A stretch of DNA of 5,808 nucleotides from Candidatus Margulisiibacteriota bacterium (GTDB lineage: Bacteria; Margulisbacteria; WOR-1; O2-12-FULL-45-9): NCBI GenBank assembly GCA_028714935.1, contig JAQTLJ010000086.1, positions 1 through 5,808 of the forward strand, read 5' to 3'. The position numbers were made by a program, and so were the translations under genes. Position 1 is the first letter of the stretch, and the number at the start of each line of letters is the position of its first letter. The notes beneath the pieces were generated by a model, which ran no database searches, was not told where the DNA came from, and saw nothing but the letters and a program-made list of their open reading frames with translations. This document shows positions 1-4,989 of the stretch, in pieces.

Positions 1-482
1 TGGTAGCCGGTTCAATCGGCACGACTGATAAGTCTAAAGTCACAGAAGCACAGGGAGAATATTATCGGATCCACGCTGAAAAACTCAAGGATATTCCCCT
101 TTATCCTCACGTTAAAGAAACGATCGAACACTTCAAAAACAAAAAACTAGCGATCATCTCCAATAAAAGGGATGAGTTCATTAGGAAAATCCTTAAACAA
201 CACGGCCTGGGGCACAGATTTGCCGATATTCTCGGCGGCGATACGGCCAACTGCCTCAAGCCCGACCCTTGCGCCGTCAAGCTGATCATGCAAAAACATG
301 ATATTCCGCCGGACCGGACTTTAATTGTCGGCGACATGACGGTTGACGTGGAAACCGGGAAAAATGCCGGCGTTCGCACCTGCGCCGTGACCTACGGGTT
401 TGACAACCGGGCAAAGCTCGAACAAGCCCGCCCCGATCTCCTGATCGACGACTTTCAGGAGCTGACCAACCTGATCCAATGA
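1..482 (+). CDS. HAD-superfamily phosphatase, phosphoglycolate phosphatase-like (5' end missing)
   Basis: The reading frame is open from the left edge (first whole codon at base 3) and gives 159 residues ending in TGA at 480-482. Seen: HAD motif II as AIISNKR (Ser at visible residue 53), the motif III lysine in LKPDP (residue 86), and motif IV as GDMTVDV (residues 110-116, acidic pair D111 and D115). The nucleophile motif DxDxT and most of the helical cap lie off the window; visible residues 1-35 are probably the cap end. Spacing and the GDMTVDVETGKNAGV signature fit the Gph/PpaX group, soluble enzymes that hydrolyse small phosphomonoesters such as 2-phosphoglycolate or pyrophosphate. Substrate cannot be read from this fragment. 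The stop overlaps the next start (ATGA at 479-482), so the two genes are probably co-transcribed and translationally coupled. The family call is firm; the phosphoglycolate assignment is only likely. Confidence 0.88.
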   Translation, partial: VAGSIGTTDKSKVTEAQGEYYRIHAEKLKDIPLYPHVKETIEHFKNKKLAIISNKRDEFIRKILKQHGLGHRFADILGGDTANCLKPDPCAVKLIMQKHDIPPDRTLIVGDMTVDVETGKNAGVRTCAVTYGFDNRAKLEQARPDLLIDDFQELTNLIQ

Positions 483-880
483 TCAAGATCAGACCGGCAA
501 GACAACAAGACCGGACCGCTATCAAACGGCTCTTAATCGATCTCGACCTTTATTATTCTGCGCTCATTATGGAAGATTTTTGGGTGGCTGAGAAAGACGG
601 GAAGATCGTCGGTGCCGTCCAGTTCAAGGAATATGATAAGTTTTTCTTTCTGGGCTCACTGGCCGTCCTGCCCGGCGCAAGAGACCGGGGCATCGCCTCA
701 AGCCTAGTCAAGAAGCTTATCGCCAAGGTCAATAAGCCGGTTTATTTATACACGATCATCCCTGACTTCTTTAAACGATTCGGTTTCAAGGAAACCGCTG
801 CAACAGCTGAACTTCCTTCAAAAGATCAGTATGAATGCGAAGCTTGTCACTCGGAAAAATGTGTTTGTATGGTCCGCTAA
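479..880 (+). CDS. Short GNAT N-acetyltransferase with C-terminal cysteine cluster (ArgA-like)
   Basis: This 133-residue protein is a single GNAT domain that transfers an acyl group from acetyl-CoA to an amine. Seen: the N-terminal strand IKIRPARQQD; strand VAEKDGKIVGAVQF (residues 36-49); acetyl-CoA pyrophosphate-loop motif LAVLPGARDRGIASSLV (61-77); and FFKRFGF (97-103), the usual Tyr/Phe and GF element of motif B. The C-terminus has LPSK (112-115) followed by Cys120, Cys123, Cys128 and Cys130. From memory, short bacterial N-acetylglutamate synthases end in a similar LPxK plus CxxC and later Cys arrangement, so glutamate acetylation in arginine synthesis is one possibility. The protein is shorter than those enzymes and no arg gene is nearby, so no symbol is given. 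The start is fixed by the ATGA overlap with the HAD gene. Its stop overlaps the convergent malQ stop. The cysteines could bind a metal. Confidence 0.85.
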   Translation: MIKIRPARQQDRTAIKRLLIDLDLYYSALIMEDFWVAEKDGKIVGAVQFKEYDKFFFLGSLAVLPGARDRGIASSLVKKLIAKVNKPVYLYTIIPDFFKRFGFKETAATAELPSKDQYECEACHSEKCVCMVR

Positions 881-2388
881 CGGCTTGAGGATTTGGTCAG
901 GCCCAAAAGTTTTTCGATCAGTTGAGAAGAAAGCTGGGAAGGCAGCAGGCGCCATTCCCAATTTCCACCGGGCACGCCGGGCACATTCATTCGCGCCTCG
1001 GCTCCTAAGCCTAAAATATCCTGCATTGGGAAGACCGCCATCTTGGCAATTGACTTCATCGCCAAAGTAACTAATTCCCAATGGATATTATCAACCGCCG
1101 CGCCGTGCCCCAGGCAGTGGGATATCCTCTCCCGATCCCGCCCGTTAGTCTCGTTCTCAAACCAGCCCTTGGTCGTATTATTATCATGGGTGCCGGTATA
1201 GACCACGCAATTCTCGATATAATTCTGCGGCAGATAAGGGTGATCGGGCTTGTCCTCATAAAAAGCGAACTGCAGCACCCTCATCCCCGGAAAATCGAAT
1301 TGTTTCATGACATCTTTGACGTCCTTGGTGATCAAGCCCAGGTCTTCGGCAATGAGCGGCAGGTTGGGGATATGTTTTTTCAGCGTCGCGAAAAATTCTT
1401 CAGCCGGCGCTTTTTCCCAGTGGCCGCGGACCGCGGTTTTCTCAGCAACCGGCACTTCCCAGTAAGCGACAAAACCGCGAAAATGATCCAAGCGCAGAAT
1501 ATCGACAAATTTTAAATTATGCTCGATCCGCTTCTGCCACCAGTCATAACCGGTTTTCTGCAACGCCTCCCACCGGTAAACCGGATTCCCCCACAACTGC
1601 CCGGTCTGGCTGAAATAATCGGGCGGAACCCCGGCTACGAACGCCGGCCTTTTATCCTGGCCAAGCTTAAATAATTCCGGATTGACCCAAACCGACACGC
1701 TGTCATAATTGACGTAGATCGGGATATCGCCGACCAGCTGGACGCCTTTATCATTACAATATTTTTTCAGCGCGAACCACTGCTTAAAAAATAAATATTG
1801 CAGGAATTTTTCTTTTTCCACTTCAGCAGCGAACTCTTTTCTCATGTCCTTCAACGCCCCGGCATCCCTGTCCCGCAATTTATGGTCCCAATCACTCCAA
1901 GCTTTCCCGCCAAAATGCTTCTTGATGACCACAAAAAGGGCGTAATTATCCAGCCATTCTACATTGTTTGCACAGTAGTTTTCATAATCATTGCGGAATT
2001 TGCCGTTTTGCCTGAATTTTAAATAGGCCGATTCCAATATTTTGTTTTTGTAAGGGATGACCCAGGAGTAGTCACAGCGTCCCTCCGGGAAATCGGGCGA
2101 GTTTTCCAGTTCCCTTTGGCCCAACAGGCCGTCCTCGATCAACAGCTCCGGGCTGATCAACAGGGTATTCCCCGCATAGGCGGAAATATTGCTGTAAGGC
2201 GAGTTGCCGCTCGCTTGATCGGTCGGGTTAAGCGGCAGGACCTGCCAGAAAGACTGCCCGGTTTGGGCCAGGAAATCGGCAAACTGGTACGCGCCTGAAC
2301 CCAGGTCGCCGATGCCGTACTGCGACGGTAGTGAAGTGATATGGAGAAGTATCCCACTGCCTCTTTTAGTGATCATATTAGGACGCAT
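877..2388 (-). CDS. malQ: 4-alpha-glucanotransferase (amylomaltase, GH77)
   Basis: MalQ is a cytoplasmic enzyme that moves 1,4-alpha-glucan segments between maltodextrins, feeding maltose and glycogen breakdown. The 503 residues match the usual bacterial length of about 500. Seen in order: SGILLHITSLPSQYGIGDLG (11-30), QVLPLNPTD (49-57), GDIPIYV (220-226), PPDYFSQTGQLWGNPVY (255-271), nucleophile Asp301 in RLDHFRG, acid/base Glu348 in IAEDLG, third carboxylate Asp402 in GTHDNNT, and the C-terminal ARMNVPGVPGGNWEWR (465-480). All catalytic residues are present. Two starts are possible: Met1 at 2388 and Met5 at 2376. Neither has a good Shine-Dalgarno sequence. Met5 gives the family-like N-terminus MITKRGSGILLH and fits the proposed promoter, whose start site would fall inside the first codons. 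No other starch or maltose gene is visible. The 3' end overlaps the GNAT gene by 4 bases. Confidence 0.97.
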   Translation of the reverse strand: MRPNMITKRGSGILLHITSLPSQYGIGDLGSGAYQFADFLAQTGQSFWQVLPLNPTDQASGNSPYSNISAYAGNTLLISPELLIEDGLLGQRELENSPDFPEGRCDYSWVIPYKNKILESAYLKFRQNGKFRNDYENYCANNVEWLDNYALFVVIKKHFGGKAWSDWDHKLRDRDAGALKDMRKEFAAEVEKEKFLQYLFFKQWFALKKYCNDKGVQLVGDIPIYVNYDSVSVWVNPELFKLGQDKRPAFVAGVPPDYFSQTGQLWGNPVYRWEALQKTGYDWWQKRIEHNLKFVDILRLDHFRGFVAYWEVPVAEKTAVRGHWEKAPAEEFFATLKKHIPNLPLIAEDLGLITKDVKDVMKQFDFPGMRVLQFAFYEDKPDHPYLPQNYIENCVVYTGTHDNNTTKGWFENETNGRDRERISHCLGHGAAVDNIHWELVTLAMKSIAKMAVFPMQDILGLGAEARMNVPGVPGGNWEWRLLPSQLSSQLIEKLLGLTKSSSR

Positions 2389-2390
2389 TT

Positions 2391-2420
2391 ATTCTACCAT
2401 AGACAATAAAATCATGACAC
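2391..2420 (-). promoter_or_regulatory. Candidate promoter of malQ
   Basis: On the minus strand GTGTCA (2415-2420; 4 of 6 to TTGACA) and TAGAAT (2391-2396; 5 of 6 to TATAAT) are separated by 18 bases. Transcription should begin about 7 bases past the -10 box, near 2384, which is downstream of the first ATG (2388) and favours translation from Met5 at 2376 with a very short leader. The boxes interleave with those of the opposite promoter for the DUF2156 gene. This rests on sequence match only. Confidence 0.45.
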
Positions 2421-2428
2421 TGTAAAAT
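2400..2428 (+). promoter_or_regulatory. Candidate promoter of the DUF2156 gene, predicted leaderless
   Basis: TAGACA (2400-2405; 5 of 6 to TTGACA) and TAAAAT (2423-2428; 5 of 6 to TATAAT) are separated by 17 bases, the optimal spacing. Only six bases lie between the -10 box and the ATG at 2435, so the expected start site coincides with the A of the start codon. No Shine-Dalgarno sequence precedes the ATG, which agrees with a leaderless message. It overlaps the divergent malQ promoter. Confidence 0.6.
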
Positions 2429-2434
2429 TGCCCT

Positions 2435-3322
2435 ATGTTCCCAGAATTCCCGGTCTTCAAGCCGCTGAAGCTTGCCGACCTGCCCGCCATCAGCCAGCAG
2501 TTAAAAAAATACCAACCGTCGGTCTGCGAATTAGCTCCCGCCAATCTCTATCTCTGGCAGGATTTTGACAACACTCAACTGACCGTTATCAACCAGAATC
2601 TTTGTCTGCTGCAATCCGCCCCGATCGAACCCCCGTTCTTTCTAGAGCCGATCGGGAACAATAAGCTCCCGGAAACGGCGGAGATCTGCCTGAAACATGC
2701 CTCTAAAATATCGAGAGCCAGTGAGAAGTTCATCGAATCCCTCCCCGCCGGCAAATACCGGGCTAAATGCCTGCGCGGCCAGTTCGATTATCTATACACG
2801 ACCAAAGGGTTGGCCGAACTCAAAGGCCGCAAATTCGACGGCAAACGGAACCACATTAAGAAATTCCAGCACCGTTTCGCCAATTCCCAATTCCTGCCTT
2901 TAACTCCTGACTGGCAAGACCGCGCCATCAGCCTTTTTGATAAATGGTTTGCGATCCGCAAAGATTCCCGCTTTTTCCCAAAACTTGCCTACACCGCCCA
3001 AAAAAAAGCGCTGGAAAAAGCTTTTTCCCTCTTTAACGAACTGGCTTTGATCGGCGGCCTGCTTTTAGCCGACGAAACCCTCAAGGGTTTCACTATCGCC
3101 AGCCGGTTAAATAACGAAACCGCTGCCGTCCATTTCGCTTATGCCGATCCTCATGCGCCGGGCAGCGCGCAGACGCTTTTATGGGAAGCCTGCCAGAAAA
3201 CATTTTCCGCTTTCCCCAATATCAACCTGGAACAGGACCTGGGCATTCCTGGTTTAAGAACGTCTAAACTTTCCTATCATCCTGTGCATCTGGAGAAAAA
3301 GTTTGAACTAACCCTTGGCTAA
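2435..3322 (+). CDS. DUF2156 protein (phosphatidylglycerol lysyltransferase C-terminal-like, GNAT fold)
   Basis: The 295-residue protein matches the soluble DUF2156 family, related to the catalytic C-terminal domain of MprF/LPG synthases and built from tandem GNAT-like halves. Family hallmarks seen: FDYLYTTKGLAELKGRKFDG (117-136) running into KRNHIKKF (137-144), a strand pair around GGLLLADETLKGFTIASRL (207-225), HFAYADPHAPG (233-243), and the C-terminal NLEQDLGIPGLRTSKLSYHP (264-283). No membrane segment is visible, so unlike MprF it has no flippase domain and should be cytoplasmic. Full-length MprF uses aminoacyl-tRNA to modify phosphatidylglycerol; whether stand-alone DUF2156 proteins do this is not established, so no reaction is assigned. 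The ATG at 2435 is the first in frame and fits the promoter. It diverges from malQ, and its last 15 bases overlap the 3' end of the convergent AIRS/HypE-like gene. Confidence 0.9.
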   Translation: MFPEFPVFKPLKLADLPAISQQLKKYQPSVCELAPANLYLWQDFDNTQLTVINQNLCLLQSAPIEPPFFLEPIGNNKLPETAEICLKHASKISRASEKFIESLPAGKYRAKCLRGQFDYLYTTKGLAELKGRKFDGKRNHIKKFQHRFANSQFLPLTPDWQDRAISLFDKWFAIRKDSRFFPKLAYTAQKKALEKAFSLFNELALIGGLLLADETLKGFTIASRLNNETAAVHFAYADPHAPGSAQTLLWEACQKTFSAFPNINLEQDLGIPGLRTSKLSYHPVHLEKKFELTLG

Positions 3323-4351
3323 TTCGGCCGCCAGGCTCCAGTAAGGGTCGACTTTCGGGTGCTCAAGACCGCGTTCTTTACCGCCGCTGATTACCTTCAG
3401 CCCCTGTTTCTTGGACACAACTTCGCCGACGACGCGGCTTAATATTTTTTTCTCACTGAACGCGTCAACCAATTTGCCGGCCTCGTCCTTATCGACCATG
3501 ACGATCAAAGTCCCTTCACTGATCGCGCAGAAAGGGTCAAAATTGAACAGTTCGGCCGTCCTTTTAATGACCGGCTGGACTGGAATTAATTCTTCCTCTA
3601 CTCTCAAGCCGTAATCCCCGGCCCTGGCCATCTCATAAAGTCCGCCCCAGATGCCGCATTCCGTCGCATCATGCATCACATGCACCCCCGGAAAATCCCG
3701 GGCGATCGCGCAATCGTCCATGACCGACATCTGGAAAAAAATATCTTCGGCTTCTTTTTGGAAACCGTGGCCGCCGGCTGTAATGAATTTATCGGGGAAG
3801 GAAACCGCCAGAAGCCCGGTCGTCTCCACCGCCGGACCTTTGGTGATCACGATCTTATCGCCGATCTTGACCCGGTGCGGTCCGCGCAGGTCCTTTTTGC
3901 TGCCGACCGCGATGGCTGTCGCCCCGCCGACCATCGGGTAATTACAGCCGGTATAGCGGGCGGTATGCCCGGTGATCACGCTGATGCCGTACTTACTGGC
4001 TTCTTTATGAACCGTGTCCCACATTATCTCCAATTCAGGTTCGGTCATTTCCGGCGGCAGGTTCAGGTCGATCGTCAGGTATTTTGGGACCAGGCCGGAA
4101 ACTGCCACGTCGCATAATATGATGTGGAAGCCAAACCAGGCGGCGCGGGCAAAACCATAAGCCGGAACGATAAAGAACGGGTCGGTCGACATGGCCAGAT
4201 ATTGGCCGCCGACTTTCAGCACGCCGTAATCAACGCCGTGCCGCGGGCCAATAACGATATTTTTATCAGCCACTCCAAGTCGGGGATAAATTACGCGGTC
4301 AAAAAAATCAGGATGGATCTTACCGAGGTCTGGAAGCTTTTCTGTGTTCAT
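3308..4351 (-). CDS. AIR synthase/HypE/ThiL-superfamily protein under a TPP riboswitch
   Basis: The 347-residue protein has the PurM/HypE/SelD/ThiL two-domain fold signature. Seen: GPRHGVDYGVL (35-45), STDPFF (55-60), ILCDVAVSGLVPKYLT (78-93), ITGHTA (126-131, where HypE has GDTK), VGGATAIAVG (141-150), ITKGPAVETTGLLA (169-182), MHDATECGIWGGLYEMA (226-242, like the HypE DxTxGG element) and SEGTLIV (278-284). The HypE C-terminal cysteine that carries the cyano group is absent; the chain ends LAAELAKG. It is therefore probably not the hydrogenase factor. Members act on ATP-linked small substrates, and ThiL phosphorylates thiamin phosphate, but the ThiL pattern is not clear either. The TPP riboswitch just upstream suggests a thiamin-related role (inference). 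The start is placed at 4351: GGAAGGAG (4357-4364) stands 5 bases before this ATG. An in-frame ATG at 4384 lies inside the riboswitch and is rejected. Confidence 0.87.
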   Translation of the reverse strand: MNTEKLPDLGKIHPDFFDRVIYPRLGVADKNIVIGPRHGVDYGVLKVGGQYLAMSTDPFFIVPAYGFARAAWFGFHIILCDVAVSGLVPKYLTIDLNLPPEMTEPELEIMWDTVHKEASKYGISVITGHTARYTGCNYPMVGGATAIAVGSKKDLRGPHRVKIGDKIVITKGPAVETTGLLAVSFPDKFITAGGHGFQKEAEDIFFQMSVMDDCAIARDFPGVHVMHDATECGIWGGLYEMARAGDYGLRVEEELIPVQPVIKRTAELFNFDPFCAISEGTLIVMVDKDEAGKLVDAFSEKKILSRVVGEVVSKKQGLKVISGGKERGLEHPKVDPYWSLAAELAKG

Positions 4352-4356
4352 TTTTT

Positions 4357-4364
4357 CTCCTTCC
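4357..4364 (-). promoter_or_regulatory. Ribosome binding site of the AIRS/HypE-like gene
   Basis: The minus strand reads GGAAGGAG followed by five A and ATG. This is the strongest Shine-Dalgarno sequence in the window. It decides the start codon at 4351 and lies at the 3' edge of the TPP aptamer, where folding with ligand could hide it. Confidence 0.85.
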
Positions 4365-4421
4365 GCAGGCATTACCCTGGTCAAGTTCTTTGGGTCCCCC
4401 AGTTTCTCCTGAGGTTCTCAG

Positions 4422-4459
4422 CCCCGAGCGAGTCCGCCGAAGGCGGATGAGTCGAGGGG
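4422..4459. repeat. Palindromic element in the riboswitch P3 arm (long copy)
   Basis: The plus strand begins CCCCGAGC and ends GTCGAGGGG. Both arms recur exactly in the shorter hairpin at 5656-5674. The 21 bases between them contain a second perfect stem, TCCGCC/GGCGGA around GAA (4433-4447); the short copy has only TT there. The outer GGGG/CCCC double as the base of riboswitch stem P3, so the element extends the arm without touching the conserved ligand-binding blocks. It resembles dispersed REP-like palindromes, but only two copies can be seen here. Confidence 0.7.
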
Positions 4460-4479
4460 CTCCCCTGCAAATCCCCGCT

Positions 4480-4508
4480 ATCTTATCATAAGCGAATCCT
4501 CTTGCCAA
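4480..4508 (-). promoter_or_regulatory. Candidate promoter of the TPP riboswitch and AIRS/HypE-like gene
   Basis: On the minus strand TTGGCA (4503-4508; 5 of 6 to TTGACA) and TAAGAT (4480-4485; 4 of 6 to TATAAT) are separated by 17 bases. The start site would fall near 4473, a few bases before the first aptamer helix, which is the right place for a riboswitch leader. Its -35 box overlaps that of the opposite promoter. Confidence 0.55.
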
Positions 4509-4530
4509 CCTGAAATTTATGAGTTAAACT
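4502..4530 (+). promoter_or_regulatory. Candidate promoter of the small-gene/sigma-factor operon
   Basis: TTGCCA (4502-4507; 5 of 6 to TTGACA) and TAAACT (4525-4530; 4 of 6 to TATAAT) are separated by 17 bases. Transcription would start near 4537, leaving a leader of about 8 bases before the ATG at 4545. No strong Shine-Dalgarno sequence is visible in that leader. Confidence 0.45.
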
Positions 4531-4544
4531 TACGACGAAAGACC

Positions 4545-4820
4545 ATGCCAAGCATAGATACTTTTAACGAGAAACTGAGCACGATGCTTGATGCCAACCT
4601 CACCGCAAAAGAACTGGCGGAACGGATCGTCATTGCCGCTTTGGAAAGCGAGTTTGGGAGGAGCTTTACATTGACGGCCGGCTTTGCTAAAATGGTCAAT
4701 ACGCTTGCTGATTCGATCGTGACAAATCCGGACATGAGAAGGCAGGCGCTGGCGATCGCCAGTATTTACATAAGCAAAAACCGTGACAACGATCAGAAGA
4801 ATATCACACAAAGAACTTAG
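4545..4820 (+). CDS. Small helical protein of unknown function
   Basis: I do not recognise this 91-residue protein. It starts at ATG 4545 behind a weak AAAGA-like site and a candidate promoter at 4502-4530. It looks almost wholly alpha-helical: a charged, amphipathic first half (TFNEKLSTMLDANLTAKELA, 6-25) is followed by a helix around IVIAALESEFGRSF (28-41). A second helical stretch, MVNTLADSIVTNPDMRRQAL (50-69), comes before a polar tail rich in Asn, Asp, Gln and Lys. No signal peptide, membrane span or cysteine is present. It is the first gene of a tight set that ends in a sigma factor, and its last 38 bases overlap the next small gene in another frame. A regulatory or structural accessory role beside the sigma factor is conceivable but not shown. 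Coding nature is supported by length, position and plausible composition. Confidence 0.65.
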   Translation: MPSIDTFNEKLSTMLDANLTAKELAERIVIAALESEFGRSFTLTAGFAKMVNTLADSIVTNPDMRRQALAIASIYISKNRDNDQKNITQRT

Positions 4821-4989
4821 AGGCGCGGTCGCGCCCGGCAAGGTCGCCGGGGCGCCCCCGACCGGTATTTCCCCGATCCTGCGGGCTTCCTGGAGGTTCG
4901 CGCAAAATATGGCCCAGCGTTTCAGCAAAGAGCTGCAAAAGGACCGGGTCGACCAATTCTTAAAAGCCGTGGCCAGAAAATTCTCATGA
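4783..4989 (+). CDS. Small basic protein of unknown function, coupled to the sigma factor gene
   Basis: I do not recognise this 68-residue protein. The only start codon available after the in-frame stop at 4771 that gives this length is GTG at 4783, inside the end of the preceding gene; no Shine-Dalgarno sequence precedes it. The product has a basic N-terminus (TTIRRISHKELRG), a Gly/Ala/Pro-rich linker (residues 14-29), then a basic amphipathic helix region (SWRFAQNMAQRFSKELQKDR and DQFLKAVARKF). Its stop overlaps the sigma factor start as ATGA (4986-4989), a strong sign of real translation and coupling. A GC-rich hairpin (4831-4855) lies in the linker-coding part. It could instead be the displaced 3' half of the preceding gene after a one-base shift, or a partner that controls the sigma factor. 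Neither is proven. Confidence 0.55.
   Translation: MTTIRRISHKELRGAVAPGKVAGAPPTGISPILRASWRFAQNMAQRFSKELQKDRVDQFLKAVARKFS
4831..4855. repeat. GC-rich inverted repeat just after the first small gene
   Basis: GCGCCC plus GGC (4831-4839) pairs with GCC and GGGCGC (4846-4855) around a six-base loop AAGGTC, with one bulged G at 4849. It starts 10 bases after the stop of the 91-residue gene and lies within the coding part of the 68-residue gene. No T run follows, so it is not a typical intrinsic terminator; it could affect message stability or translation. Confidence 0.5.

Larger units (their letters stand above)
4357..4470 (-). promoter_or_regulatory. TPP riboswitch (THI element)
   Basis: On the minus strand the conserved THI-box blocks occur in the right order: GCAGGGGAGCC at the 5' side (4458-4468), GGCTGAGA (4416-4423, the CUGAGA pyrimidine-sensing turn), GACCC (4391-4395), GAACTTGACC, then GGGTAATGCC (4368-4377) with CAGG/CCTG as stem P5, and GGAAGGAG closing the 3' side. 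The P3 arm is enlarged by a long hairpin (4422-4459). The Shine-Dalgarno sequence of the downstream gene is part of the aptamer's 3' edge and no terminator hairpin with a T run separates it from the ATG. Control is therefore most likely at translation: bound thiamin pyrophosphate would lock the ribosome site away. The exact outer P1 pairing is not resolved here. Confidence 0.95.

Noticed and set aside
1081..1515. Plus-strand open frame of 144 codons
   Set aside because: It lies wholly antisense to malQ, whose catalytic motifs are intact; it has no recognisable domain or own initiation signal.
3671..4117. Plus-strand open frame of 148 codons
   Set aside because: Antisense shadow of the AIRS/HypE-like gene, rich in His, Arg and Asp as expected of a mirrored frame, with no family signature.
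3308..4351. Naming the gene hypE
   Set aside because: The C-terminal cysteine essential for HypE is absent, there are no other hyp genes, and the TPP riboswitch points elsewhere.
4352..4384. N-terminal extension of the AIRS/HypE-like protein from ATG 4384
   Set aside because: These bases are conserved TPP aptamer sequence plus the Shine-Dalgarno site; translation starts at 4351.
4530..4928. Minus-strand open frame of 132 codons
   Set aside because: It is antisense to the two small rightward genes. The plus-strand reading is preferred because of the ATGA coupling to the sigma gene and the upstream promoter.
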